Source: Unio delphinus
Taxonomy: Eukaryota; Mollusca; Bivalvia; Unionida; Unionidae
DNA: 64,000 nt
Assembly (NCBI GenBank): GCA_029339505.1
Contig: JAQISU010001235.1
Span: 32,339,315-32,403,314 of the forward strand
Direction of reading: 5' to 3'
The translations under genes and the position numbers were made by a program. Positions within the stretch are counted from its first letter, which is position 1. Each line of letters starts with the position of its first letter. Positions 38,401 through 53,400 of the stretch are shown piece by piece. Below the pieces are notes generated by a model, which was given only the letters and a program-made list of their open reading frames with translations, was not told the origin of the DNA and searched no databases.

Positions 38401-41400
38401 TGAGAAAGTACTTAGTGTCTCTAGGATGAGAATCTTTGAAGGTACTTAGTGTCTCCAGGATGAAAATCTGAGAAAGTACTTAGTGTCTCTAGAACAAAAA
38501 TCTCAAAGTACTTAGTGTCTTTAGAATGAAAATCTCTTAAAGTACTCAGTGTCTCTAGAATAAAAATCTCAAAAAGTACTTAGTGTCTCTAGGATGAAAA
38601 TCTCAAAATACTTAGTGTCTCTAGAATGAAAATCTGAGAAAGTACTTAGTGTCTCTAGAATGAAAATCTGAGTAAGTACTTAATGTCTCCAGGATGAAAA
38701 TCTCTGAAGGTACTTAGTGTCTCTAGGATGAAAATCTGAGAAAGTACTTAGTGTCTCTAGGATGAAAATCTCAAAGTACTTAGTGTCTCTAGGATGAAAA
38801 TCTGAGAAAGTACTTAGTGTCTCTAGGATGCAAATCTCAAAGTACTTAGTGTCTCTAGGATGAAAATCTCAAAGTACTTAGTGTCTCTAGAATGAAAATC
38901 TGAGAAAGGACTTAGTGTCTCCAGGATGAAAATCTCTGAAGGTACTTAGTGTCTCTAGGATGAAAATCTCAAAGTACTTAGTGTCCCTAGAATGAAAATC
39001 TGAGAAAGTACTTAGTGTCCCTAGAATAAAAATCTGAGCAAGTACTTTTTGTCTCTAGGATGAGAATCTCTAAAAGTACTTAGTGTCTCCAGGATGAAAA
39101 TCTGAGAAAGTACTTAGTGTCTCCAGAATGAAAATCTGAGAAAGTACTTAGTGTCTCCAGGATGAAAATCTCTGAAGGTACTTAGTGTCTCTAGGATGAA
39201 AATCTCAAAGTACTTAGTGTCCCTAGAATGAAAATCTGAGAAAGTACTTAGTGTCCCTAGAATAAAAATCTGAGCAAGTACTTTTTGTCTCTAGGATGAG
39301 AATCTCTAAAAGTACTTAGTGTCTCCAGGATGAAAATCTGAGAAAGTACTTAGTGTCTCCAGAATGAAAATCTGAGAAAGTACTTAGTGTCTCCAGGATG
39401 AAAATCTCTGAAGGTACTTAGTGTCTCTAGGATGAAAATCTCAAAGTACTTAGTGTCTCTAGAATGAAAATCTGAGAAAGTATTTTGTTACGGCTATTGG
39501 ATTTTATTTATTTATTTTTTATTGTTAAATCCAAATTTGTCATTTAGGGTTTAATATTCATTAACTGGGAGATTTTTTCTAGAAAATTCTGGCTGACCTA
39601 GACTCTAGTTGTAAACAGGCTGACCTTGGCTTGTTTACCTCATTATCTGACCTTGCTTCAAACTGATAAACAGGTCTTTAAAACAACTGGTTAATTTCAA
39701 GGACATCTTTATATTTTTAGTTATTGGGGATGGTTTTTCTTCTAGATCATTCTTTTAGTACATGACTTGCTGAAGGTAGTCTCTTTTTGTGACCTTCCAT
39801 GAATTTCTATCAATTTCTAGAAAATCACGTGATCACTTGTTTACTTAAGAAAAACAGTTATATAGACTGTTGTTTGGGATAGAACAGTTAACTAGAATCT
39901 CTGGGCTTTAAGTTAACAGTTGTGTATTTTATGTTTGAGTTATAATTATCTTGTTCTGGACATTGTGTCAATTCATTGAAGAAAGAAGATTTATTTATCT
40001 ATTTGGAGGAGAAAACATGTGCTCATAATTCATTTGGATGATAAAAAAACAAGAACTGCATCATGTGACATTGTCAGCCATTTTGGATTACATCGTCAAG
40101 ATTCGAACCTGGAACTATTAGAACATTTATTTATTAGGACTTCCATTAGTGGATTATTTTTGTGAATTCTATATTGGATTAATGTTGGATTTGATTCTCT
40201 AAAACCGTAAGTTTATTTACTTTATGAAAATAATTGTACTTAATAAATTCATTGTTCAAGTTATACAAGCTTGTTAGTTTTCACTCTTTCTGTGTTGCTG
40301 CTTATTCGAGCCTAAGCACGTAACAACTTAAGTGTCTCTAGAATGAAAATCTGAGAAAGGACTTAGTGTCTCCAGGATGAAAATCTCTGAAGGTACTTAG
40401 TGTCTCTAGGATGAAAATCTCAAAGTACTTAGTGTCTCTAGAATGAAAATCTCAAAGTACTTTGTGTCCCTAGAATGAAAATCTGAGAAAGTACTTAGTG
40501 TCTCTAGGATGAAAATCTGAGAAAGTACTTAGTGTCTCTAAGACTAGAGTTGTTAGTAAGCTGAGCTCCTTGCTTCAATTGCACAAATCAGTTTCATTAG
40601 ATTAGAGCAACCAAATTTTGCAAAACAGATTAATCTCCATATGATTATTGGCAATAGATTAAAGAAATTGAAATTACAACACAGACACTATCTTCAAGCA
40701 CTGATAAAAAAACTGGAAAACAGGTTATAGCGACTTAAGTTTTAATTCTATGATGCACTTTTAGTGTATGCTTGGTTGCAAATGGTGGAATTTATTTCCA
40801 CAAATACATATAATAGCTTGAACCAAATACAAGGGACAGGATAAAATTTCAGTTTATTATACCATATACATTCACTTACAAGTCTAGTCCAACTTCAAAC
40901 TGCACAGACTCAGGTCTGCAACTGCATGTGGTGAAAGATTTAGATCTGTGCTGTTTGTAGAAGTAATCAGCAGAACAAACAACAAATATTCTGATTTGCC
41001 AGTGCATATGACATGGCAGATCAGGTCTATGTTGTATGCAGTAATTATAGTCAATTACATTCTATTGTGCCCTGCACAATAGTATGAGTATATACAGTAA
41101 TTATAACCAATTACATTCTATTGGGTCTTGAACAACAGAGTGAGTATATACAGTAATTATAGTCAAATATATTCTATTTGGTCTTGAATAACAGTATGAG
41201 TATATACAGCAATTATGTTCAATTACATTTTATTGTGTCTTGAACAACAGTGTGAGTATATACAGTAATTATAGTCAATTACATTATATTGGGTCTTGAA
41301 CACAAGTATGAGTATATACAATAATTATGGTCAAATACTTTCTATTGGGTATTGAACAACAGAATGAGTATATACAGTAATTATAGTCAATTACATTCTA

Positions 41401-44400
41401 TTGCATCTTGAACAACAGTATGAGTATATACAGTAATTATGGTCAATTACATTCTATTGGGTCTTGAACAACAGAATGAGTATATACAGTAGTCAATTAC
41501 ATTCTATTGCGTCTTGAATAACAGTATGAGTATATACAGTAATTATGGTCAATTACATTCTATTGGGTCTTGAACAACAGTGCGAGTATATACAGTAATT
41601 ATAGTCAATTACATTATATTTGGTCTTGAACACAAGTATGAGTATATACAGTAATTATAGTCAAATACATTATATTGGGTATTGAACAACAGAATAAGTA
41701 TATACAGTAATTATAGTCAAATACATTCTACTGGGCCTTGAACACAAGTATGAGTATATACAGTAATTATAGTCAAATACATTATATTGGGTATTGAACA
41801 GAATAAGTATATACAGTAATTATAGTCAAATACATTCTATTGGGTATTGAACAGAATGAGTATATACAGTAATTATAGTCAATTACATTCTATAGGGTCT
41901 TGAAAAACAGAATGAGTATATACAGTAATCTGAACACCAGTGTGAGTAATCCTGAGTGTGCAAGTTTGAGGCAACATTTTATAGGATTTCTACAATTTGT
42001 CCCATCTTGGCTAATTGTACACTACCTGCAGTCCCATCTTGGCTAATTGTACATTAGCTGCTGTTCATCTTGGCTAATTGTACATTACCTGCTGTCCTAT
42101 CTTGGCTAATTGTACACTACCTGCATTATATTCTGGACACTGTTGAGATATCTGGTCAGTCTTGAGTTATGGTCATCAACCACATCCATTTTGGCCTGCA
42201 GAATCTGCGTCCTTGGGTTGTCATAGTAATCATCAGAAAGGTTGCTTTCTGTGTCAGAGATTTCTTTCATACTTTTTAGCTGCAGCTGCAGAGCCCTGTA
42301 GATGAACCAATAGTGTTCTTTAATATGAAATCTATGACAATGGAAATGTGGCCATAAAAATGTATGCCCCTGATGGTAGTCAGGGATTGAAGATTGGTTC
42401 AATATGCATGGGAAGTTCCAAATAAAATGGGCACATTTAAAAAAAGAAAGAAAATGTTGAAAATTGAAGTTAACTTAGGTCTTGTAAAAAAAAAGCCTTG
42501 TCTATAATATGGTTTCAACATGATCTAGAAAGGCATTATACACTGCTCCTGGACGGGAGTTATACATATTTATGCATGAAAAAACAACAGATCATTGTTA
42601 TACAATATTAGTTTATGTTTGTGTGACATGCAACTCCAACAAATGCTGATTATGTGTTATGAATGATTATATAATCCCAACAATTTTTTTTTTAAAAACA
42701 ACAAATCTTTGGAAGAAATATAAGTTTGTGCATTACCATACATGTCTAAAAATGATCATATTTTTCACTATTTCTGAAACATTGTGCATAAGGAATAAAA
42801 AGATAAATAGATGGAAACAGAAAAAAGTTAACAGATCAATTCTGTGAATAATACTCTACAACATATGAATGACAGTGGCAGAAACTTGAATACACAGGTT
42901 ACTGATTTTCTCCCAGCAAACTGTAAGGTGTATTCATTATCTATTTTATATGCACTGGTTTCTGTTTAACATTGCATCTTATGTTTTTTTTATAGCATAG
43001 AAATGACTTCTATGTGGGAAAGAAAATAATAACTAGTTCCTTTATCTGATGTTGTTGTAGGGTTTAATGCCATTTTTCTGCACATGATAGGCTATATATG
43101 GCGGCCAGTATTATTGGTGGATGAAGAACCCGGGTAAACCCACGGAAAAAACCACCGACCCACGAGAAGCTACTGGCAAGCTTTCTCACATACCCACATT
43201 AGCCAAATCTTAGACTTGAACTCACGCAGACAGAGGTGAGATGGCAGTGATCCGTAACGGAGAGCGCTTTAGACCACTCGCCCACTCAGGGCCCCTCCTT
43301 TACCTGAATAATGAAGACAAGTACAAGCGATAGTGATATACTGAAACAGTTGTTTGAGGATGACATTGAGGCCACCCACCCACCCCAACTCTCTTCTTTT
43401 TCTTATACTAAAAAAGTTGGTGCAACTGGTTGGACAGGCAAACAGTTGCATTGTCAAGTGAATAGTAAGGTACCTGTTCTCCTCCTCCAGCTGTCTAATG
43501 ATGACTTCCAATTCCTCTCTTTGCTGCTGAAGCTGAAAATCATTAGACACAAAGGATGTTGGAGACACACAAACATCACCATCTGGGGCAATATTTTCCT
43601 AAAAAAAATAAAATTATGCTCATTTTATCTTTGTACTAAGCAGCCTGTCCCATTTTGGATTTTTGACATGGTAATCATGGCTGTGATATGCAGAATATAT
43701 CACACGTTTTTCCATTTTTTTTATCAACAGAGGAATAAAAAAATTCTTAATTTTATAAACATATATATATCATTCATGCTGTGAAAACTTCTCAAACAAG
43801 AAAAATATATGATCAAGATATTTGGTCTGTAACCCCCATTTCCATAATCTTTGAGTCTCTGATAAATTATCTGCCCTTTGCAACTTGTGAAAGTGAAATG
43901 GGTTTTGTGTCCTTTCCATTTAGTGAACAAGCTCCTTGACAATTACAATAACACTCAACAAAAATCCAAGAGGTAATACATTTGTGTTATCCATACTACT
44001 GTAATTTTCTACTAAATCATTGTAGAATTGGATGATTTCACATTTTAAGGGTACAATTTTACATATATGGGGAGCAAGTAACAATGTGAAATATAACTTC
44101 TTAATGTGATGTGTTTATTTCCTTACAGATAGAGACAAAAAAATACATACTTGTAAATATTTGCAGCACATTTTTCACTTTATATGTAGTCTTATTTTTA
44201 AACTGAAGGCACCACATAACTCGTTATAGTAGAAGTTATTATCCATTTTGAATGGGCAAATACCTTGTTTAAGAGCGGATCATCCACTACCTTTGTTGTA
44301 GTTATCGTAGGTGCTTTTCTGACTGGTGAAACAGTAGACAAGGTGACAGGTAAGTTCTCCAGGTCAACCATTTTCCTAGCAGTGTCACTTATCTCAGAGT

Positions 44401-47400
44401 GTACATCTGGCTCAGGGGAAGCTATACTCACTCCCCTGATAAAGGAAAAATGAGAGCAATAAATTTTTACTCTAACACATGCAAAATTTAAATGTGTATC
44501 TTATATATTCTTGCTTCCAGGTCAAACCCAACCATAGTGACAAAATTCAACTTAAATGCACATCCAATCTCAATTTGTGATTTTCAATAGTGAACAAATC
44601 AATTGACATAAAAGAGATTATTGATACCCGATAAAAAATAAAATCAAAAGTGTTGACTGTGTGTTAAAATGAGGATATCATGTATTCAAGGATTTCAAGA
44701 CAATAATGGTGGTTTTTATAATGGCTAAAACAAAGTACATGCATGTTGTTAAATTTATGCAAAATCTAAATTCTGATTTTCATTCATCTTCATGTATAAT
44801 TATTATGATATTGGCAGTGTCCCCATTACTTTATGAGAAATTTTTCTCAAATAATGTAATCATGTTACTAATGACACTGTCACAAGTAAAACCACCATTT
44901 AGTTCTTTTGATTTTCATATGAAGTGTTATGTTGATTGTGTAGATGCAACTTCTCCTGACCTTTAAATCATATTGCCTACGAAGTATTTATTCTGTATAT
45001 GCTGACAGTTACCCAGATTAAATGCCGAGTCAGGATAATTGACATTAGGGATGGGCCAATTAATCCCCTGGCTTGAATCCAGCCTGTGACCTGGTTTTAT
45101 CAATGAATTTTCATCCTAGGATATGACATTAAAATCATTTGTCCAGCCCATGCCAAAAAGTAAGCTGTCCATGCCAAAAAGTAAGTTGCCCATGCCAAAA
45201 GTTGCCCATGCCCTAAAGAAGTTGCCCATGCCCTAAAGAAGTTGCCCATGCCCTAAAGGAAGTTACCTATACCTAATCTACAACTGTTTCCCATCAATAT
45301 TTTATTTTTATCATAATGCATTAGAATTTACAACAAATATTCAATATCAAGCATTTACATACTTCTTAAGAATGGTTTCAAATAAATATTATATTTGTTA
45401 AAATCACCATATTATTAGATTTATTCACTGGATATACTTGATACAGCACATCATAATTTTTTTTTAATCTTTAAAAAAACTTAAAATGTACATGATGACA
45501 TAACCACACCATAAATAAGAAAGGATTTCCATTAGGGAAATACACAATACACATTAGCAATACACATTTCATGCAATAAGTAATCATCTTCAGCTGGAAA
45601 AATGACAAAGATATTTTAATCTACAGTACATTTCAATGAAATTAACAAGACTGATAAAACAAATCATTGACTTGTCCAGGACAACTGGTTTAATAAAATC
45701 TACTTGCCCCACCCACCTTTTCACCTGATCCAAAATTTCAATCACTTGCTCAGATTCAATGAGATGTATGCACTTTAGTTCATAAGGGCAGGTGAATAAT
45801 CTGCAACATATTTATTTCTTCAAAAGGGCCTAATTTTTGGAAAACATTATTATCCATTTTTTTTTTCTTTTGGTGATTAATAACTTATTTTGTTCTGGTT
45901 AAATATGTTTTAACAGCTGGGTTAAATATGTTTTAACAGCTGGGTTAAATATGTTTTAACAGCTGGGTTAAATATGTTTTAACAGCTGGGTTTGAATGAA
46001 TGCCCCATGGTACCATTAGTCTTAGAATAGAAAGGAATTTACTGCAATTCAGGCTTTACTTAACTTCTCCAAAGACTTGATAAAGTGACAGATGAAGGTC
46101 TCTTGCTCTTATAAATAGCATTATTAAAGTATGTGTAATTTTTTTTTTAAATTTGTAATTTAGCTTCAACAGTTTGAATTATGTCATGTCAAAACAATGT
46201 TTGCTGTGTGGTAGTTTATAATGATGTCTAGCACTGGCATCATGCTGCAGACATTTGGGATCACGTCCCACTATGTGACATTATCCAGACACTTGACCTA
46301 CCAGCTCTAACACAAAACTCTTAATGCTGAGCTCCAAGCTGGTAGCATTTTTATAAGTCTTTAGTACGACTCTGCCAGGGTTTGAACTGCAACCTCCTGC
46401 ATTCATGGCAGATGCTCTAACCACTTAGACCACAATTAGCACTAAGTTTAAAACCATTTATCTGAAGGAGTGCACATAGCATTTCCATAAAAGAAAATTA
46501 TTTTCTTAATGGAATAGGATGTACACTCTGTTTAGGAGGAGCACTCATTTTCATTCTCATTTAGTTTTCACAATTATACTGGTAGAGTTTCTAATATAAC
46601 CAGTTTATAAAAGAAACCAAAACTAATTCTGGTAAAAATGTCTCTCATTAAATGCCAGGACTCACTGGATTGAAATTGAAGGAATTCCACTCATGAGTAT
46701 CTGGGTTGAGTAAATACAATAGGGTAAGGCCAATTAAAACACAGACTGTTCCAATGGCTAGTGGTTAGTGTCTTCCTCGGATGCAGGAAGACGTGGGTTT
46801 GAATCCCGGCCTAATCATACCAAAGACTTACAAAAATGGTACTAACAGCTACCTCGCTTGGTGTGCAGCATTAAGAGGTTAGTGTTAGGAATGGTTGGCC
46901 TGGTGTCAGGACAATGTGACTGGGTGGGACATCTGTCTGTGACATGATGCCCCAGTGCTAGGCATCACTATAAACTGCCACATTGCAGACATTGTAGCAA
47001 TATGACGGAAGAATTGCTAAAACTACGTTAAAAATCCAAATCACACACATATACACACATCATTGAAAGCAATGCTAATTAATCACACTGGATTTGTTTT
47101 TGTCAGTGTTTTAACCTGCTGCCATTACATGTACATATGCAACAGTTATCAATTACCATTTACTATATGTGTGAACTTTGAATAAACAGAAATAGATCCA
47201 AGCATTCAGTATCTCTGGATGATATTAATGGCCAGGTATATGACGATAAAGTGGTCATAACATTTAAGAGTAGCACTTGCCCGTCTTGTTTTAAAATAGA
47301 AAAGATGCACTTGTCCTGGACTAGAATAGAGAGAAAAAACTTTGAAAATGAATGGTCTGGGATGTATGGTTAAGGAATTTGATCAGCCCTTAATTAACTA

Positions 47401-50400
47401 TCAAATTTCTTTTTTAATGCTATTTTTTCATACAGTGTTAATATCAAAACAATTTTAAAAAATCATAAGCACATATAAATGCATATAGTAGGGTTTAAGG
47501 GCAAAGCAGCACAATAAAGACTATATGGTGACGCTTAAAAGTTAAAACTCTACATTGTTAATATAAAAAACTAAACAAATTTTTTAAATAAACCCCATAA
47601 AATACATGTTAACATGAAGCACTACAAAACAAATAACTGATGAAGCAAAGGCAACAGGAATAAAGTCAGATAGCATATATATGGTTACATAATGAAGTCA
47701 AGAAATCTGCTGTGACTGCTGAGTCAATGCCAGGACACTTAAAAGGAAAGCACAGAGGCTGATCAAGCATATAAACAGTGTAACATACCAAGCAATCAGC
47801 TATCATAATAAGAGTAACAAAGTTGCTGCAAGGTAAGGTGGAAAAACAAAAACGGACTGAAGTATGGTGCACCTGATACTGACTGCAGAGAAGGCCAAAC
47901 AAAATGGCAGACACATGTACATTTATTTCCTTGATTTCCAGAAAGCCTTTGATTCTGTCCAACCCAATGTTATTCAAGCAAAACCTAAGTCATATTGAAT
48001 TGGTGGAAGATGATGCAGAATCATGATGAATGCTTGAAATCTGCTGTAAGAGAAAAGAACTTAGCAGGTGGTTTAGCACATCAGAGGGAATAAGGCAGTG
48101 ACCCAGTATATCCAACTACTTTTATCATGTTTATTACATAACTTAGACCCAGTATATCCAACTACTGTTTATCATGTTTATTACATAACTTAGACCCAGT
48201 ATATCCAACTACTTTTTATCATGTTTATTACATAACTTAGACCCAGTATATCTAACTACTTTTATCATGTTTATTACATAACTTAGACCCAGTATATCCA
48301 ACTACTGTTTATCATGTTTATTACATAACTTAGACCCAGTATATCCAACTACTTTTTATCATGTTTATTACATAACTTAGACCCAGTATATCCAACTACT
48401 TTAATCATGTTTATTACATAACTTAGACCCAGTATATCTAACTACTTTTTATCATGTTTATTACATAACTTAGACCCACTATATCAAGCTACTTTTATCA
48501 TGTTTATTACATAACTTAGACGCAGTATATCCAACTACTTTTTATGTTTATTAATTACTTAGAGATCATGGAAGGTTTACATGGCAAGAGAACAGGTGTT
48601 TCAATACCAGGTTGTTTTATCAATTATCTGAGGTCTGTGTTAGAAGAGAATGTGAATACACTACATAAATGTTGTGAAACATCAGAACTGAAGATTTACA
48701 ATGGAAAATCTAAAATGATGGTGTATGGATGAGAAGAGACTGACATAGAGGTGGAGGCTGGAAGCATAATTATTGAAAATGTCCGAGTTAAAACATATTA
48801 GAAAATTAATTTGGTAAGTAGACCCTGAGATGGACTGTGAAGGCAAGAGGCATCTTGTATGGATTCAAGAATATCTGGAAAAGCAATCTGATAAAAAAAA
48901 ATAGGATTGATACATCAGGACATGTATATTGGTGTTGTTCTGTATGCCTGCAAAACATGGAAAGAGACAAGAGTACTGGCTTTTAAATGGAAAGAGACAA
49001 GAGTACTGGCTTTTAAAATGGAGAGACAGATTACTGGCTTTTGAAATGGATGGAGACAAGAGTACTGGCTTTTGAAATGGACAGAGACAGAGTACTGGCT
49101 TTTGAAATGGACAGAGACAGAGTACTGGCTTTTAAAATGGATGCAGACAGATAGTGATGGGACTCAGTCAGAAATTCATAATCGATAATCGGTTCCCCTT
49201 AACCAACTAATCATCGATTATAATCGGTTACTACGTGCAAATTTTAATTTTTGTTAAACATTTATATCTTTGATCAAGAGTTCAGTATGTTTATAAATGT
49301 ACAGGAGTAATCTCTTTTAAATTAATGACATGTATACTTTAACCTGACAATACTATTACATTGTGTGTTATATTTGTTTTACAACTTTGTTAAATAAACA
49401 CAACTTTTTATGACTGATCAGGCAAATGTAACTGAAATACTGCTACAATCATCCAAAATTCTTTCGTTCATATGTGATGTGTCTATAATATAAAGTATAG
49501 AAGGACATGTTTTTCTTGTTTGTCATTGTTTATAATGTGGGGGAGGGGGTGTTTGTCATTGTTTATAAATACTACAAAAGATGTTTCAATTTAACTGAAA
49601 CAAATCAACAAAATGTGTTTAAATTTATTAACTCAATAATTTAACAATGTAATAATGACTATATGTTCCTAATTATGAATCACAAGGTTTCATATTTGTA
49701 TTTGTGAAGGGAATTAATAAATTTCAAGTCATCTTTAGTGGCTGAGAGTTTTACTAACCTTTGTGCTTTGCATACACCTAAAAAGTAGTCTCCCTTTACA
49801 CACAATCGATTATGGAGTTCACAATCGATTATCTGCTAAACCAACTGATGATCGATTATAATCGATAATCGGAACAACACTAGAGATAGAGTACTGGCTT
49901 TTGAAATGGACAGACAGAGTACTGGCTTTTGAAATGGACAGAGACAGAGTACTGGCTTTTGAAATGGACAGAGACAGAGTACTGGCTTTTAAAATGGATG
50001 GAGACAGAGTACTGGCTTTTAAAATGGATGGAGACAGAGTACTGGCTTTTTAAATGGATGGAGACAGAGTACTGCCTTTTTAAATGGATGGAGACAGAGT
50101 ACTGGCTTTTTAAATGGATGGAGACAGTACTGGCTTTTGAAATGGATGGAGACAGAGTTCTGGCTTTTAAAATGGATGGAGACAGAGTACTGGCTTTTTA
50201 AATGGATGGAGACAGAGTACTGGCTTTTTAAATGGATGGAGACAGAGTACTGGCTTTTTAAATGGATGGAGACAGAGTACTGGCTTTTTAAATGGATGGA
50301 GACAGAGTACTGGCTTTTTAAATGAGGTGCTGCTATAGATGCATTAAACACATGTGCTGGTAACAAATGATAACAAATATCAGGAACCAAGTGGGAACCA

Positions 50401-53400
50401 AAAGGACATGACAACTTATTATGGAGCAAAAACTTAATTTATTTCAGCATATCTGAAGGATGGACCACAATTGGATTTTTAAAAGTAGTTTTGCAATGAT
50501 AAATGGAACTCATGTAAGAGGAAGACCAAGCAGAGAATGGCTCCATGTTTTTGTTGATGTCTTGGATTTGATGCCATTTTTCAATGCAAGATATGCAATA
50601 CAAGATGGCCAGTACAACTGGTGGAGGAAGAACCCTGGGAAACCTCAGTAAGAACCACCAACCCACTGGAAGCTGCTGGCAAATTCTTACATACCCACAT
50701 TGGCAAAGCCTGAGACTCAAATCCGCATGGACTGAGATGAGATAGCAGTGATTGGTAAAGGCAAGCCGTTCTGAGAAAATGACTCATTGAATAGTAACAT
50801 ATCAATGTATATGCTCTCAGCAGGAGTTCAAAGGAGCATATACAATGGAGACAAACTGTATTAAGTACATTAGACTCCAATGAGTATTTGAGGCCATGGA
50901 ATGATGGATTGATAAATGGATTAAAGAGGTCATGGAATGATGGATTGATAAATGGATTAAAGAGGTCATGGAATGATGGATTGATAAATGGATTAAAGAG
51001 GTTACAATTATGAAGAAGAATCCTAACAATGTTAGGTCAAAATTCTTTACTATAGAACTTCAATCCAACATTAGGATCAAGATTTTCTTTGTGGCATATT
51101 ATTGTAAAGTTTCTTAATTTAATTCAAATAAAAGAATTATGTCTCACTGGGTGAAAGTCATTACACTCAACAATAATGTTTATCACTGTCAGTGGACACT
51201 GACTGGGAATTTACTTTCATGGTTCATCCTTCAGGATGTATACAAGAGTCAGATATGTTTCCTGTACACAATCGACACAATACCACTCGACTCTTTGTTC
51301 TCTATGAGCGATGCAACTATCCAATGATTTATGTTCCAACACTTGTTTGTGGAGTTTTCAGAATAAGAATACAGAACATGCCAATTCAAGAAATATTTTT
51401 GAAGTACACATAAAAAGCCATCAAGAGACATTAACTGAAGAAGTTCATTAACATTACTGTTCAATAAGGAGATATTATCCTTGTTTTTAATGCTATCAAT
51501 AAGTTAATGCCAAGTTTACTTACATCAATAAGTTTTGTACTTTAAATCTTTTAATTGAAAAGTATCTCAATTATATTTAACACTCACAAACCAATAAACT
51601 TTTTGTAAGATTTAAGATAAGACAACAAATAATGGATGCCATATCCACCATGATATTGTTCCTTATGAGACTGCAAAATTCTGTTCATACTGGGCCATAA
51701 CTAAGTCAAAATACATGTAGGTAAGTAATGGTTTAAAATCAAACCTGAGGTAGGTCTTCTTCATATGAAGCCAACATACTAATCCATAAAAATCATCAAA
51801 AATTGTCATTATAATGGATTTGTGATAATGTGATGGGACAAAGAGGTTTAGGTAACACTCAATGTCTCCTTCAAAGAAGATGGAGAGGGCAAATACATCT
51901 TGTCTTAGTAAATACAAAACATACAAGAATTTGTGGCAGATAAAACTGATGCTATAACAATAATGAAAAAGGTAAATGCGAACACAAGTGTGCTTAGCTC
52001 CTTACTGAGTGAAGAGTAAAAGGAAAAAAAAAACAATTACAAAACTAACCAAGCTGGACAGCATTTGTTAGATGAAGCACAAGTGAAAAAAAATTAGTAA
52101 ATTAGATTTTGTTCACAATTGTGTTAACCTGATATGTATGACCAAACCATGCACTTACATCAACATGCTGCCAATGGGTAATGTTTCAAGCAACAATCTA
52201 ATGAAAAGGAAAAAATCTTCTGGGTTAAATCATCATCTCACTCAAGCTTGGACCCAGGGAAGGCAATTTTGACATCAAGTAGTCACCCATTGAAATTTTA
52301 AATTTGTATTATTTTCATATGAACTTTTCTTTAGTAATAACAGCACAACAGAAAATATTTTTAAAAAGCTGCCTTCTCTAGGTGCAATCAATGCATAAAT
52401 GGGATAGATATAAAATATGATGTTATCATCAGAACATAAGAAATAAATGCAATTTCCTTGTGTAAACAAAATGTCATCTAGAACAAATTTGGACATGAGA
52501 ATATGGTTGAATGCCAACAAAATCTATCACATTTTACTTCCTGCACATGCAAAAGACTGTTGCAGCCACAGGTGCTTGTATTTGTTAGTGAAGAAAAACT
52601 ACTTACTATGGTACATCAAGTCCTATTTTAATTTTTTGTAAAACTTACACAAAGTGATAAACTTGAGCAGTTTGAAATCTGTCAAATAGCTCATTCTATG
52701 CATAGCTGTCAATCCTCCAGGCTCGCAATTAGTGAAAATAGGGATACAAATTAGTGAATTCATTTCGACATGAATTCATGAATTCATGAAGTGATCCTTG
52801 AGCCTAGGAACATTTGTTGGAACAATGTTTAGGATGGTTTCCAGCTGGTAAATGTAGATTATATTCAACAAGAAAACTCAAACAATGCTGCAGTGTTGGT
52901 ACCTTGCAGTTCTTATGTTGATGGCATAAAATATTGCAGAGATGAAATCTGCTGCGAGTTCTTAATTTTCCTAACCTTTATGTGCTTCTTCATTGTCTGC
53001 CACCATGTCCAACGCTAACATTTGTGGCATACCGTGTGTAAAGAGGATGATGTATCAATATGTTTGATGGCTGAACGCAAAGCAAGTGTTTGGTAAATAC
53101 CAAAATAAATTTCACTTTTTGTTAATATATTTTGTTTTCTTATTCCAAGTTTCCTCTGACCCTTGCCACCCCATTTTTTATATTTGGACAATTATTTTGG
53201 TTGGGGTGCAGGGTCTGAGTCTATTAACTATCATAAAGTTGGAAATCGCTGACACCATTTGATGTCGGCATGAGGTAGCCACTTACTAGCCAGCCAAGCA
53301 AACTTGAAAAACCTTTCATGGAGATATAGCTGCATGAAATCGATAGGAATATGATTTATTTTCTCAAATATCATGAGCATAGGATTCGGCATGTCTTTAA

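Larger units (their letters stand above)
44436..47880 (-). other. First part of the large intron (exons a-b)
   Basis: No exon can be supported, and phases on both sides fit without one. It holds short tandem repeats and two SINEs listed separately. Confidence 0.55.
47881..50590 (+). pseudogene. Decayed LINE (non-LTR) reverse transcriptase relic
   Basis: Scattered plus-strand pieces in order: FLDFQKAFDSVQPNVIQAK (about 47920-47985), a typical non-LTR RT motif with DFxKAFD; a later RT segment (48580-48800, ETSELKIYNGKSKMMVYG); VLYACKTWKETR (about 48935); and, far downstream, a VRGRPSREW-type stretch (about 50505-50540) that usually closes such ORFs. Between them are a 46-47-bp minisatellite, a 30-bp minisatellite and a MITE. 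Stops are frequent. It is a dead LINE fragment in the large intron. Confidence 0.65.

Noticed and set aside
37870..40545. Regular repeats resembling a CRISPR array
   Set aside because: The units are contiguous without unique spacers, in an animal intron; it is a minisatellite.
43311..43784. 157-codon plus-strand frame
   Set aside because: It runs antisense across a dystrophin-like exon and its intron; the exon on the minus strand has splice sites and phase support.
49929..50325. Decapeptide-repeat proteins on both strands
   Set aside because: They are frames through a 30-bp minisatellite; no start context or flanking coding sequence supports them.
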